Assembly: GCA_002789955.1 (NCBI GenBank)
Contig: PFUG01000221.1
Span: 1,457-36,074, forward strand
DNA length: 34,618 bases
Reading direction: 5' to 3'
Source of the DNA: Deltaproteobacteria bacterium CG_4_9_14_3_um_filter_63_12
Lineage (GTDB): Bacteria > Myxococcota_A > Bradymonadia > UBA4248 > UM-FILTER-63-12
Position numbers and translations under genes: made by a program. Shown here in pieces: positions 15,998 to 23,198 of this stretch (the stretch's first letter is position 1; the number at the start of each line of letters is the position of its first letter). Under the pieces are notes generated by a model that was given only the letters and a program-made list of their open reading frames with translations, was not told the origin of the DNA and ran no database searches.

Positions 15998-17101
15998 ATG
16001 ACCGAACCTCACCCTCGAGGCGCTGAGCCTCGAATCCGAAAGCCCGTCGGCGACTGGGGTGGACAGCTCATCGAGCCCGGCCAGTCGGGCGACGTCAATC
16101 TCTTCATCAGCGAGAGCTTCAGCAGCGCCACCGTTCAGATCCCAATCCACGTCCGGCGTGCGCTCGAAGACGGGCCGGTGGTGACCGTCACCGCCGCCCT
16201 GCACGGCGACGAGATCAATGGCACCGGGGCCATCCGCCGGCTGATCTCCGACAAAGGTTTGAACCTGCTCCGCGGCACCCTGGTCCTCATCCCTGTCCTG
16301 AACCTCCTCGCCTTCGAGCGACACTCCCGCTACTTGCCCGATCGGCGCGATCTCAACCGCTCTTTTCCCGGCTCGCCCAACGGCAGCCTGGCCAGCCGCA
16401 TGGCCCGCACCATCTTCGACGAGATCATCTCGCGCTCCGACTTCATCATCGATCTCCACACCGCGGCCGTGCGGCGCACGAACTACCCCAACGTGCGCGC
16501 CGACATGAGCAAACCCAAGGTGCGGCGCATCGCCGAAGCGTTTGGCTGCGAGGTCGTGATCCACGGCGAGGGCCCCAAGGGAGCGTTCCGCCGAGAGGCC
16601 TGCCTAGCGGGCTGCCCGAGCATCGTCATGGAGGGCGGCGAGGTCTGGAAGGTCGAGCCCAGCATCGTCGAGTCGGCCACCCGAGGCGTAAAAAACGTCC
16701 TGCGCGAGCTGCAGATGTGTGACGGCCCGCCCAATCGCCCCGACTACCAGCTCCTTATCGAGAAGTCGAAGTGGGTCCGCGCCGACCTCGGCGGCTTCCT
16801 GCGTTTCCACATCCAGCCCGGTGACATCGTCGAGAAGGACCAGCCCCTGGCCACCAACACCACCCTCCTCGGACGCGAACGCAACCTCCTCGTCGCCCCC
16901 TTCGATGCCGTCGTCATCGGCATGGCCACCCTGCCCTCCATCACTCCTGGCGAACCCGTCTGCCAACTCGGCAAGCTGCCAGAAGGCACCATTCCGGCCG
17001 AGCTGCGCCGCAAACGCCTCAAAGAGGACGGCCTCGAAACCCAACTCAGCGAGGACCTCGCCTCCAACTTCCTGGTGGTCGCCCCCTCCGTAGCCCGGTA
17101 A
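15998..17101 (+). CDS. Succinylglutamate desuccinylase/aspartoacylase family deacylase
   Basis: 367 residues, a zinc-dependent carboxypeptidase-like (M14) fold. Visible motifs are ALHGDEINGTG with H69 and E72 as zinc ligands, DRRDLNRSFPG (115-125, substrate-binding), and DLHTA (152-156, H154 as third ligand). A C-terminal beta-barrel-like part (about 255-330, GGFLRFHIQPGDIVEKDQ) resembles the lipoyl-like domain of this subfamily. Such enzymes are often encoded beside RimK and RimB-like proteases and are thought to remove terminal acyl or amino-acid groups. The start is 7 bp after the rimK stop, so it is probably co-transcribed. The probable role is processing of the RimK product; the substrate is not known. 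Confidence 0.87.
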   Translation: MTEPHPRGAEPRIRKPVGDWGGQLIEPGQSGDVNLFISESFSSATVQIPIHVRRALEDGPVVTVTAALHGDEINGTGAIRRLISDKGLNLLRGTLVLIPVLNLLAFERHSRYLPDRRDLNRSFPGSPNGSLASRMARTIFDEIISRSDFIIDLHTAAVRRTNYPNVRADMSKPKVRRIAEAFGCEVVIHGEGPKGAFRREACLAGCPSIVMEGGEVWKVEPSIVESATRGVKNVLRELQMCDGPPNRPDYQLLIEKSKWVRADLGGFLRFHIQPGDIVEKDQPLATNTTLLGRERNLLVAPFDAVVIGMATLPSITPGEPVCQLGKLPEGTIPAELRRKRLKEDGLETQLSEDLASNFLVVAPSVAR

Positions 17102-17126
17102 CCAGCAGGAAAACCGGTGGTAGCCC

Positions 17127-17507
17127 ATGCGTCCACGCCACGCCCCGTCCCTGCGCTGCCTTTCTTGGCTGTCGGCTGCGGCGTTGCGCACGTACCCGGC
17201 CACCGCATTCGCCTGCTCGCCCAAAGACATCAGTAAGGCCTCCGAACAGAGCGCCGTCACACAGCCCGCCCAAGGCGAGCCCGCCGACGAAAAAGTGCCC
17301 GAAATGCCGGACGAGCGCGCGAAGAGCGAGCCCCCCCGAAAGCCCCCCCCCCGAAACGGGGAAACGGGGGGGGACTCCGCCTGGCGTTGCTGGTTCTCGG
17401 CAAAGGGGGTCTCTTGGACTAAGAGCCTCCCTACAAAATCTCGAGGCCCAAGTTTTGCGCCGGTTTCGTGGCTTCCGAGTGCGCACTTTCGTTGCAGCAG
17501 AGTTTGA
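17127..17507 (+). CDS. Possible small exported protein after the Rim operon
   Basis: 126 codons starting 25 bp after the deacylase gene, with GGTGG at 17116-17120 six nt before the ATG. The first 85 or so codons end overwhelmingly in G or C, as in the real genes here. The N-terminus (MRPRHAPSLRCLSWLSAAAL, then ATAFAC) may be a poor signal peptide or lipoprotein signal with Cys at about 30. A Pro/Glu-rich stretch follows (EKVPEMPDERAKSEPPRKPP). The frame then crosses a C/G homopolymer hairpin, where a slippage error could have altered the true C-terminus. No family is recognised. Confidence 0.35.
   Translation: MRPRHAPSLRCLSWLSAAALRTYPATAFACSPKDISKASEQSAVTQPAQGEPADEKVPEMPDERAKSEPPRKPPPRNGETGGDSAWRCWFSAKGVSWTKSLPTKSRGPSFAPVSWLPSAHFRCSRV
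17331..17373 (+). repeat. C-run/G-run hairpin
   Basis: C7 (17331-17337), GAAAG, C10 (17343-17352), GAAACGGGGAAAC, then G8 (17366-17373). The C and G runs can pair into a very stable hairpin. No T-run follows. Homopolymers of this length are slippage-prone and could mark a phase-variable site or a sequencing error. Confidence 0.7.
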
Positions 17508-17664
17508 CGGGGTCGTCGGTCCCAATGTACGTCGATCCAGGCGGGCTCATTGTGGAAGATTTGCGATAGGTTTCCACCGCTGGACAAACTTCGGTGCCCC
17601 TAAAGTGCAATAATGGAACTCCCGTTGAGGCGGGAAGCCTCCGGTCGCTGGCCGACTGCACCCA

Positions 17665-17727
17665 AAGAAAAAAGCAAAAGGGGGCCCGGGGGACAAAGTC
17701 CACCGGCGGGTCAGGGCAGAGCCCTGC
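17665..17727 (-). terminator. Hairpin cluster downstream of dam, terminator-like
   Basis: Read on the minus strand, a CAGGGC-TCT-GCCCTG stem (17712-17726) is followed by GGAC-TTT-GTCC (17691-17701), CCGGGCCCCC, and then a T-rich stretch (CCCCCTTTTGC and TTTTTTCTTT, down to about 17665). The succession stem, stem, T-rich tail, about 40-60 bp after the dam stop, fits a termination region. It may also be a dispersed repeat. Confidence 0.45.
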
Positions 17728-17767
17728 CTCCGCAAAAGAGCACCCAAATGATCTTGTAGGGAAGCTC

Positions 17768-18661
17768 CTAAGTAATCAACGCCTCGAACACTTTGCCGCG
17801 CTTCTCGGCGGCGCTGTTGATTGCCCGCGGTGCGCTCACCTTCTGAACCTCGAAACCCTTCGAGTAGAGCGCCAAAACCTCGTCGCACCAAGAATTCGAG
17901 AGCAGCACCTTGACGCCCCGCTTCTTGAGCTTCAGCGCCAGATCGCGCAGCCCTGCTTGCTCCTGAGGACCAAACCCGCCCTGGGCGTAGCTCGTGAAGT
18001 TCGACGACTTCGAGACCGGGACGTAGGGCGGATCGAAGTAGACGAAATCCCCCTTGACCGCCCGGTCACAGACCGCCCGGAAATCCTCGGTGACAATGAC
18101 CACCCCCTGCAGCACCTCTGAGCAGGCCCGCAGGTTCACGGGATCGCAGATGGTCGGCTTGGTGTAGGAACCGATGGGCACGTTGTGCTGGTTCTTGCGG
18201 TTCACCCGATACAGACCGTTGAAGGCGGTCTTGTTCAGGTAGATCATCCAGGCCGCGACCTCGACGTCGGGCGCCGCGTCGATCGCTTGGTCCCGCAACG
18301 CGTAAAAATACGCCTTGTCGTGCCTCTCCTGGTGCGCTTGCAGGCAGAGGATGAGCGCCTCGACGTCGTCCCGAACCACCCGGTAGGTGCGCACCAGCCG
18401 CTCGTTGACGTCGGCCAGCACGGCGCCACTGGGCCGATGGTGGAAGAAGAGCGCGCCGCCGCCGACAAACGGCTCGAAATAGCGCCCGTACCCCTCCGGG
18501 AGCTGCTTCTCGAGCTGGGCGAGCAGCTTCGACTTCCCTCCGGCCCACTTCAAGAAGGGGCGCGCGCCTCGAGCTTTGTCCGCCGGCCGTTGCGCGCTGG
18601 CTCGGGGACCATCGGGCGAGGACCCCTGTCCCTCTTCACTGGCGACGATTTCACTGTTCAT
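17768..18661 (-). CDS. dam: D12-class DNA adenine N6-methyltransferase (Dam-type)
   Basis: 297 residues from the ATG at 18661. After about 35 disordered residues come the D12/Dam hallmarks: RPFLKWAGGKSKLL (AdoMet binding), FEPFVGGGALFF (motif I), the middle segment WMIYLNKTAFNGLYRVN, and YFDPPY (catalytic DPPY). Dam-type enzymes methylate adenine in GATC; the specificity of this one cannot be read from motifs. The frame is open far upstream, but ATG 18661 overlaps the TGA of the preceding lipoprotein gene as ATGA, which points to translational coupling and sets the start. No cognate restriction enzyme gene is adjacent, so it looks like an orphan methyltransferase with a regulatory or repair role. 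Confidence 0.9.
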   Translation of the reverse strand: MNSEIVASEEGQGSSPDGPRASAQRPADKARGARPFLKWAGGKSKLLAQLEKQLPEGYGRYFEPFVGGGALFFHHRPSGAVLADVNERLVRTYRVVRDDVEALILCLQAHQERHDKAYFYALRDQAIDAAPDVEVAAWMIYLNKTAFNGLYRVNRKNQHNVPIGSYTKPTICDPVNLRACSEVLQGVVIVTEDFRAVCDRAVKGDFVYFDPPYVPVSKSSNFTSYAQGGFGPQEQAGLRDLALKLKKRGVKVLLSNSWCDEVLALYSKGFEVQKVSAPRAINSAAEKRGKVFEALIT

Positions 18662-19857
18662 GGCGCAATCACCTGGACGGGCGCGCTGGGGGCCTCTACG
18701 GCCGCCGGCTCCCCTGCGATGGCCTGCGCCTCGTCGAGCGACGCCGCGCAGCGGAATCCGTAGTGGTGGTAGGGATCGTTGCTGGGCACATGGCTGCGCC
18801 GATGGATCGACGTCGCGTGCTCCTTGGGCCAGTACCACGACCCTCCGCGTACGACCTTGTAGCGGTGCTTGCAGCCCTCTTCCTTGCCCCCGCAAGGCCC
18901 CAACGGGTCCATCCCCTCGCAGTCCGCGCCGCAGTCCGCAAAGCTGTGCGAGTACCAGTCTGCGACCCACTCCTCGGCGTTGCCGACCATGTCACAGAGC
19001 CCGTAGACGCCCTCCGCCCGCGAGCAGACCTCGAGCACTCGCCCCTTCTCGGGCTTGTAGCCGATCTTCTCGATGCCGCACGAGCGTTGGCCCTGCTCGT
19101 TCATGATCACCGCGATGTCGCAGTTGGCCTCGGGCTCGTTGCCCCAAGGATAGAGCAGCCCATCGGGCCCGCGGGCCGCCTTCTCCCACTGCGCTTCGGT
19201 CACCAAGTGCTTGCCCTGCGCCGTGCAAAACTTGTCCGAATCGGTCCAGCTCATCCCGGTCATGGGCTGCAACGGCCGGTCGAAATCGCGGTAGAGCGGC
19301 TTGGCCTTGTTGCACTCGCCGGCCTCCATACAGGCCGAATAGGCCCCGAACGTCACCTCGGTCTTGTCGATGTAGTAGGTCTGCATCCAGATCGTCGACG
19401 CCGGACTGTTGTTGGTCGCGTGGCGCTTGTTGTACGAGGGCTGCTTGCACTCGCTGTGCGGGTCGTTGTCCGAGCCGCGAATGAACGGCCCACCCGGGAT
19501 GCAGACCATTCCCTCCGGCGCCGTCCCACAGGGCAGGATGACCGTCCCGTCTGGCGAGGTCAGGACCTCGGCGACCTCCGGGGCGGCCTCCGGCGCCACT
19601 TCGGCAGCCTTCACGGTCTCGTCGGGGGCAGCCTCGGCCCCGTCGGCCGGCGCGGCTTCGTCGACCTTCGCGGCTTGTGCGGCGTCGGGGCTCACCTTCG
19701 CCGCGGCCACGTCCGGCGCGGCGCCCGCCTTTGGCGCCTCCTGCGCACGCTCGGTCGCCACTGCAGTGGCGGGGTCTTTGCGGGACTCAGGCGTCGCGTT
19801 CTGGCAAGCCGCCAGCGGAAAAATGACTATCAGTGCCATCAGGAAAGGGCTTCGCAT
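18658..19857 (-). CDS. Lipoprotein with formylglycine-generating-enzyme (SUMF1) fold
   Basis: 399 residues. The N-terminus MRSPFLMALIVIFPLAACQ is a lipoprotein signal (lipobox LAAC, C18, +2 Gln), so it is likely outer-membrane anchored. An Ala/Glu/Pro-rich linker (about 20-95) leads to an FGE-sulfatase domain (about 110-385) with MVCIPGGPFIRGS, TYYIDKTEVTFGAY, PMTGMSWTDSDKFC, TEAQWEKAARG, YPWGN, GLCDMVGNAEEWVADW and VVRGGSW...YGFRCA. The two cysteines that bind copper in true formylglycine-generating enzymes, located between GGSW and GFRCA, are absent (YWPKEHATSIHRRSHVPS). It is therefore probably a non-catalytic binding member. It lies 59 bp after the propeller gene and overlaps dam by 4 bp. 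Confidence 0.88.
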   Translation of the reverse strand: MRSPFLMALIVIFPLAACQNATPESRKDPATAVATERAQEAPKAGAAPDVAAAKVSPDAAQAAKVDEAAPADGAEAAPDETVKAAEVAPEAAPEVAEVLTSPDGTVILPCGTAPEGMVCIPGGPFIRGSDNDPHSECKQPSYNKRHATNNSPASTIWMQTYYIDKTEVTFGAYSACMEAGECNKAKPLYRDFDRPLQPMTGMSWTDSDKFCTAQGKHLVTEAQWEKAARGPDGLLYPWGNEPEANCDIAVIMNEQGQRSCGIEKIGYKPEKGRVLEVCSRAEGVYGLCDMVGNAEEWVADWYSHSFADCGADCEGMDPLGPCGGKEEGCKHRYKVVRGGSWYWPKEHATSIHRRSHVPSNDPYHHYGFRCAASLDEAQAIAGEPAAVEAPSAPVQVIAP

Positions 19858-19916
19858 GCTTGTCTCTCATCCATGATTGGGGATTGGGCAACCGCGGGCC
19901 CCCTTGGATACGCCAC

Positions 19917-21890
19917 TCAAGGCGTCGTTGCCAGATGATACCGGTACACTCGACTGCTGAAGCGGCGGCTCGCTGGGTCCTGCGAGTCTTGCCGCACGAA
20001 GACGCTGCGGCCGTCCCGAGACCAGCCGCCCAGCACGTCGTCCACGGCGTTGAGCGTCACGGGAATCGGCTCGCCCCCAGGCGCCGTCGAGAGAATCACC
20101 ACCTCGACGTCGTTCGAACCCGGGTCGTCCTGATGTTCGAAGGCGCGCGTCATGCCGGCCACGAAGTCCCCCGTTGGAGAGAGCTGAATCGCGTCCAGGT
20201 CGAGCTCGGCCAGCCGCACGTAGGCGCCGCTGGCCAACCCGTAGCGCCCGATGTAAACGCGCGCGCCATCCAGCTCCTTGACGATCAAAAAAGTGCCGTC
20301 GGGCGAGGCCAGGGGCTGGTCGAAAATGGAGTCCCGACGCGGGTCCCAGGGCTCGTCGGGGGCAGCCAGGGCGGGTTCTTGCTCGCCGTCTTGCGGCGCC
20401 AGCCCATCGGCGTCCACCATCGGAGCGAGCGCGTCCGGGGTGTCCTCCGGCTCGACCGCCTCAGGCTGCGGCCGAGTCTCCGGCCCCAACAAGAATCGCT
20501 GCTCGCCGCTGACGAGGTCAATGGCCGCGATGCTGTCGCGGCGGCCCACGCCCACGGCCACGTAGAGCGTCTCGCTGTTCGGCGACCAGGACGGCAGGCT
20601 GAGGGAGAGCCCGGGGTTGATCAAGGTCCGGCGCTCGCGGCCGCCCACGTCGATGGTCTCCAAGGCGCTCGCCGCGTTGCGGCCGGTCCGATAGAAAAAG
20701 GCCACTCGCGAGCCGTTGGGCGAGACGACGGGCGAGCTGAAATAGTGGTCGGTATGGGCGAGGAGGAGCTTGAACTCGCCGCTGGGCACGTTCACCGTCA
20801 CCAACCACTTGGAGCGCTGGCGGTTGTCAATGACGGCGGCGATGACGGAGCCGTCGGCCGAGATGCTGGGGAAGCTGAAGAAATTGAAGTGCTCGAAGAG
20901 CATGCGGCGCTCGGCGCCGACGCCGTTGCTGAGGACGAGGCGCTCGCTCTCGCGGCGGATGCTGTAGTGGCCCTCGTCGGGGCGGATGTCGACGTAGTGG
21001 GGCTCGGTCATGAGCACGAGCTCGTCGCCGGGCCCCGCGCCGACGTAGTTTTCGTCGGCCAGAAAATCGCCGAGACGCTCGCGCGTCAGGGGCGACTTCT
21101 CGACCGCCTCATAGGTGAGCTGCGCGTTCTTCTCGTCGTCGTCCCGTTGTTTGACCTGATTGCGGTAGTGGCCGGCGACGCGGAAGAGGGGCTCGAAGCC
21201 GTTGGCCAAGGCGGCCTCGTCGTAGCTCAGCTCGCGGTTCTCCATCTTGAGTCGCTCGAGCTTCGGATGGTGGCTAAAGACCTCGGCCAGCGGCGCGGTG
21301 GCGGCGGCGGCCATGCGCTCGCTGGCGTCGGCCACGGCCTCGTCGGCGCTGCGGCCCCACTCGAAGAACTCCAACGGCATGCCGGGCGCCGCTGTCTCTT
21401 CACCGGTCTCCACGTCGTAGATCGCCAGGAGGAGCTCGATGCTGTAGTCGTTGAGCTCGCCGTCGAGGGGGACCGTGTGCTGGATGCGCGCCGTGCCGAC
21501 GACGATGAAGCCGGCCTCCATCTTCGAGGCCTTGCTGCGCAACGCCTCGAGGTCGTGCGCGCCCTTGAGCTCGCTGAGCGAGGCGGTGTTGAGGTCGGCG
21601 GAGTCGAAGCCGAGCTCCTCGAGCTGGAGTTTGAACTTCTCGACCAGCGCCATGGCGGCGGGGTTCTCGTCCCACCAATATTCAGAGTTTCCGTCCTCAT
21701 CGATGACCCGCACGGCGATGATGACCTGGTTGGGCTTAGTGGCCGTGCGCAGCAAGAAATACCAGACGCCCCCGAGCAACAGAGCCAGGATCAGGCCGCC
21801 GAAGAGGAATTTTGGCCACATCTGAGGGACTTGCAGCGGCGCGTCGGGGTCGTAGTCTTCGAGATTGGGTTCGGGTTCGGGTTCTGACAT
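19917..21890 (-). CDS. Membrane-anchored TolB-like beta-propeller protein
   Basis: 657 residues from ATG 21890 (MSEPEPEPNLEDYDPDAPLQ). The frame is open upstream, but that extension reads as non-coding and lacks a ribosome site. A single membrane helix lies at about 29-48 (LFGGLILALLLGGVWYFLL), so the rest is probably periplasmic. Residues about 60-230 resemble the N-terminal domain of TolB/CsgG-like proteins (GTARIQHTVPLDGELNDYSI). From about 310 come PD40/WD40-like blades such as FPSISADGSVIAAVID, SPVVSPNGSRVAFFYRTG, LPSWSPNSETLYVAVG, PLASPDGTFLIVKELD and QLSPTGDFVAGM. No catalytic motif is seen. It leads the minus-strand trio with the FGE-fold lipoprotein and Dam; scaffold or envelope sensing is a guess. 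Confidence 0.8.
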   Translation of the reverse strand: MSEPEPEPNLEDYDPDAPLQVPQMWPKFLFGGLILALLLGGVWYFLLRTATKPNQVIIAVRVIDEDGNSEYWWDENPAAMALVEKFKLQLEELGFDSADLNTASLSELKGAHDLEALRSKASKMEAGFIVVGTARIQHTVPLDGELNDYSIELLLAIYDVETGEETAAPGMPLEFFEWGRSADEAVADASERMAAAATAPLAEVFSHHPKLERLKMENRELSYDEAALANGFEPLFRVAGHYRNQVKQRDDDEKNAQLTYEAVEKSPLTRERLGDFLADENYVGAGPGDELVLMTEPHYVDIRPDEGHYSIRRESERLVLSNGVGAERRMLFEHFNFFSFPSISADGSVIAAVIDNRQRSKWLVTVNVPSGEFKLLLAHTDHYFSSPVVSPNGSRVAFFYRTGRNAASALETIDVGGRERRTLINPGLSLSLPSWSPNSETLYVAVGVGRRDSIAAIDLVSGEQRFLLGPETRPQPEAVEPEDTPDALAPMVDADGLAPQDGEQEPALAAPDEPWDPRRDSIFDQPLASPDGTFLIVKELDGARVYIGRYGLASGAYVRLAELDLDAIQLSPTGDFVAGMTRAFEHQDDPGSNDVEVVILSTAPGGEPIPVTLNAVDDVLGGWSRDGRSVFVRQDSQDPASRRFSSRVYRYHLATTP

Positions 21891-22279
21891 GGAGGCACTC
21901 ACTGTGTCGGCGATAGGCCAAGACTCAGGGCGCGGCTGGGTCGCGCCTCGAATCAACACCACCGCGAGGGGCGGTCGTGAAGCGCGCAGAACATAACGCC
22001 GATGTGGGGTCGCGTCACGCAGTGCCCAGCTCAGGGCGGCTGAAGCGACCCAAGGGTTGGGAGGCGAACCCGACTCCACCGCGCGCTAGGCGGCGCCAAA
22101 ACACAGAAACCCGCTCCTCACGAAAAAAACACGAAACGTTTCGGCTCGACTTGCCGATAACTGTCGGCACAAGAGCTTCGGGACCAAACATCTCCCAGCC
22201 TTGGGAACCCCCTCGTTGACTCGCCTTGTTCAGGCGAGCTAGCTTTGAACACCTGTCACTGAGCAGGTCTGGAGGCAAG
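21891..22279. other. Divergent intergenic region with several short palindromes
   Basis: 389 bp between the propeller gene (minus) and the coiled-coil gene (plus). It holds CGAAACGTTTCG, a perfect 12-bp palindrome at 22132-22143 beside an A-rich stretch; a TCCCA/TGGGA stem near 22193-22206; a CTCGCC/GGCGAG stem near 22220-22240; and an ACCTG/CAGGT pair just before the ribosome binding site. The 12-bp palindrome is the best operator candidate. No gene is seen. Confidence 0.45.
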
Positions 22280-22747
22280 ATGAATGCAGAGGATGAGAGC
22301 AAACTCGGTGTGTTGATCGAGAGCTTCGAGAAGCAGGTGCAGATCGTGGCGGAGGGCCACGGAGTGCTATTGCGGGCCATCGAAGGGGTCGGAGTCGAGC
22401 TATTGCGGGCCATCGGAGAGGTCCGAGGTGAGCTCAAGGGAGACATCTCTGAGCTCAAAACCGATTTCTCGAAGCTCGACGACAAAGTCACGAAGCTCGA
22501 CGACAAAGTCACGAAGCTCGACGAAAGAGTCACGAAGCTCGACGACAAAGTCACGAAGCTCGACGACAGAGTCACGAAGCTCGACGACAAAGTCACGAAG
22601 CTCGACGACAGAGTCACGAAGCTCGACGACAGAGTCACGAAGCTCGACGGCAAACTCGACTCGACTCGTGACGAGCTCTGCGGTGAGATCCGAGCCCTTG
22701 GCGCTCAAGTCGAAGCCCATGAGGCAGGCCTCAGGGGAACTGCGTAG
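22280..22747 (+). CDS. Small coiled-coil protein built from perfect heptads
   Basis: 155 residues from ATG 22280, preceded by GGAGG at 22271-22275. The N-terminal 60 residues are helical (NAEDESKLGVLIESFEKQVQ). Then nine consecutive heptads of the form TKLDDKV (with K/R, E/D and S/T swaps) run over about residues 64-127, followed by KLDSTRDELCGEIRALGAQV and a short tail. Val/Leu occupy the a and d positions, so a long parallel coiled coil is expected. Tail-fibre and DUF1640-like proteins share this look, but I assign no family. The DNA repeat is also open in other frames on both strands; those frames have no ribosome site and are artefacts of the 21-bp periodicity. A single cysteine (DELCGE) follows the coil. 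Confidence 0.7.
   Translation: MNAEDESKLGVLIESFEKQVQIVAEGHGVLLRAIEGVGVELLRAIGEVRGELKGDISELKTDFSKLDDKVTKLDDKVTKLDERVTKLDDKVTKLDDRVTKLDDKVTKLDDRVTKLDDRVTKLDGKLDSTRDELCGEIRALGAQVEAHEAGLRGTA
22472..22660 (+). repeat. 21-bp tandem repeat, nine units, in frame
   Basis: Nine head-to-tail copies of a 21-bp unit (AAGCTCGACGACAAAGTCACG with one to three changes per copy) encode the KLDDKVT heptad. Length and frame are preserved (21 is divisible by 3), so gain or loss of units would lengthen or shorten the coiled coil without a frameshift. Confidence 0.95.
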
Positions 22748-23198
22748 AGCGACGACGTTGTGCCATTCGGCACGGTCGATCCGTGCGGAGAGACACTTGG
22801 CTCTCATTGCCTAGCGGCCTCCGTGAGCCGGCGCTCGAGTTCACCCACATCCTCTATCTGCCGAAGTTCGTCGGCAAACGCAGCGCCGAACATCGCCTCG
22901 GCAACGCGAAGCAGAGCCTCGCGACCCACCCCAAGACCCTTCTCGATGCCTTTCTCGATGCCTTTTCTCAGCCCAAGAGCCTCTTGGGTGCTCGTCCAGG
23001 ACACAGGTCGACCCGCGCGGGCCACGGGTCGACCCGCGCGGACATGGACCACCCAATCAAGACCGCGAAGGCGTCGCGCCTTTTCGCAGCTGCCTCGGAC
23101 GATGAGTTGACCGCGCCGACGTGGCCGCCAAGATGCGAGTCTCGCCCACGAAAACGAAGCTTGTCTGGCGACGAAAGTTTTCTTGTAAGCCCAATCGC
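22748..23198. other. Intergenic region with gene remnant, 451 bp
   Basis: The gap lies between the coiled-coil gene and the 3' end of tsaD. Its only recognisable content is the Rpn-like tail (22804-23010, minus) and, just upstream of that, two near-identical copies of GGTCGACCCGCGCGG (near 23006-23040). From about 23050 to 23198 I see nothing. Confidence 0.5.
22804..23010 (-). pseudogene. Remnant of Rpn-family (PD-(D/E)XK) nuclease/transposase C-terminus
   Basis: The minus-strand frame ending at TGA 22804-22806 encodes EALGLRKGIEKGIEKGLGVG, then REALLRVAEAMFGAAFADEL and a GELERRLTEAARQ end. This is the characteristic tail of Rpn recombination-promoting nucleases and related DUF4351-type proteins: repeated EKGIEKG followed by a short helical domain. 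The upstream part of the frame has no D..ExQ-type nuclease core and reads as random sequence with a duplicated GRPVARAGRPV, so only a fragment survives. The left boundary is real; the right boundary is approximate. Confidence 0.6.

Larger units (their letters stand above)
17102..17767. other. Intergenic region, 666 bp, between convergent operons
   Basis: The gap separates the end of the Rim operon (plus) and the end of dam (minus). It holds a possible small exported-protein ORF (17127-17507), a G/C homopolymer hairpin (17331-17373) and a hairpin cluster downstream of dam (17665-17727). Between about 17510 and 17660 I see nothing except a short TCCCG/CGGGA stem near 17615-17632. Confidence 0.5.

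Noticed and set aside
17768-18661. Restriction-modification system around dam
   Set aside because: No endonuclease gene is adjacent; the neighbours are envelope proteins.
19833-21887. A 684-codon plus-strand open frame
   Set aside because: Antisense of the TolB-like propeller gene; long open antisense frames are expected at this GC content.
22015-22653. Minus-strand frame made of SSFVTLS repeats
   Set aside because: It arises from the 21-bp periodicity of the coiled-coil gene; it lacks a ribosome site and balanced codon use.
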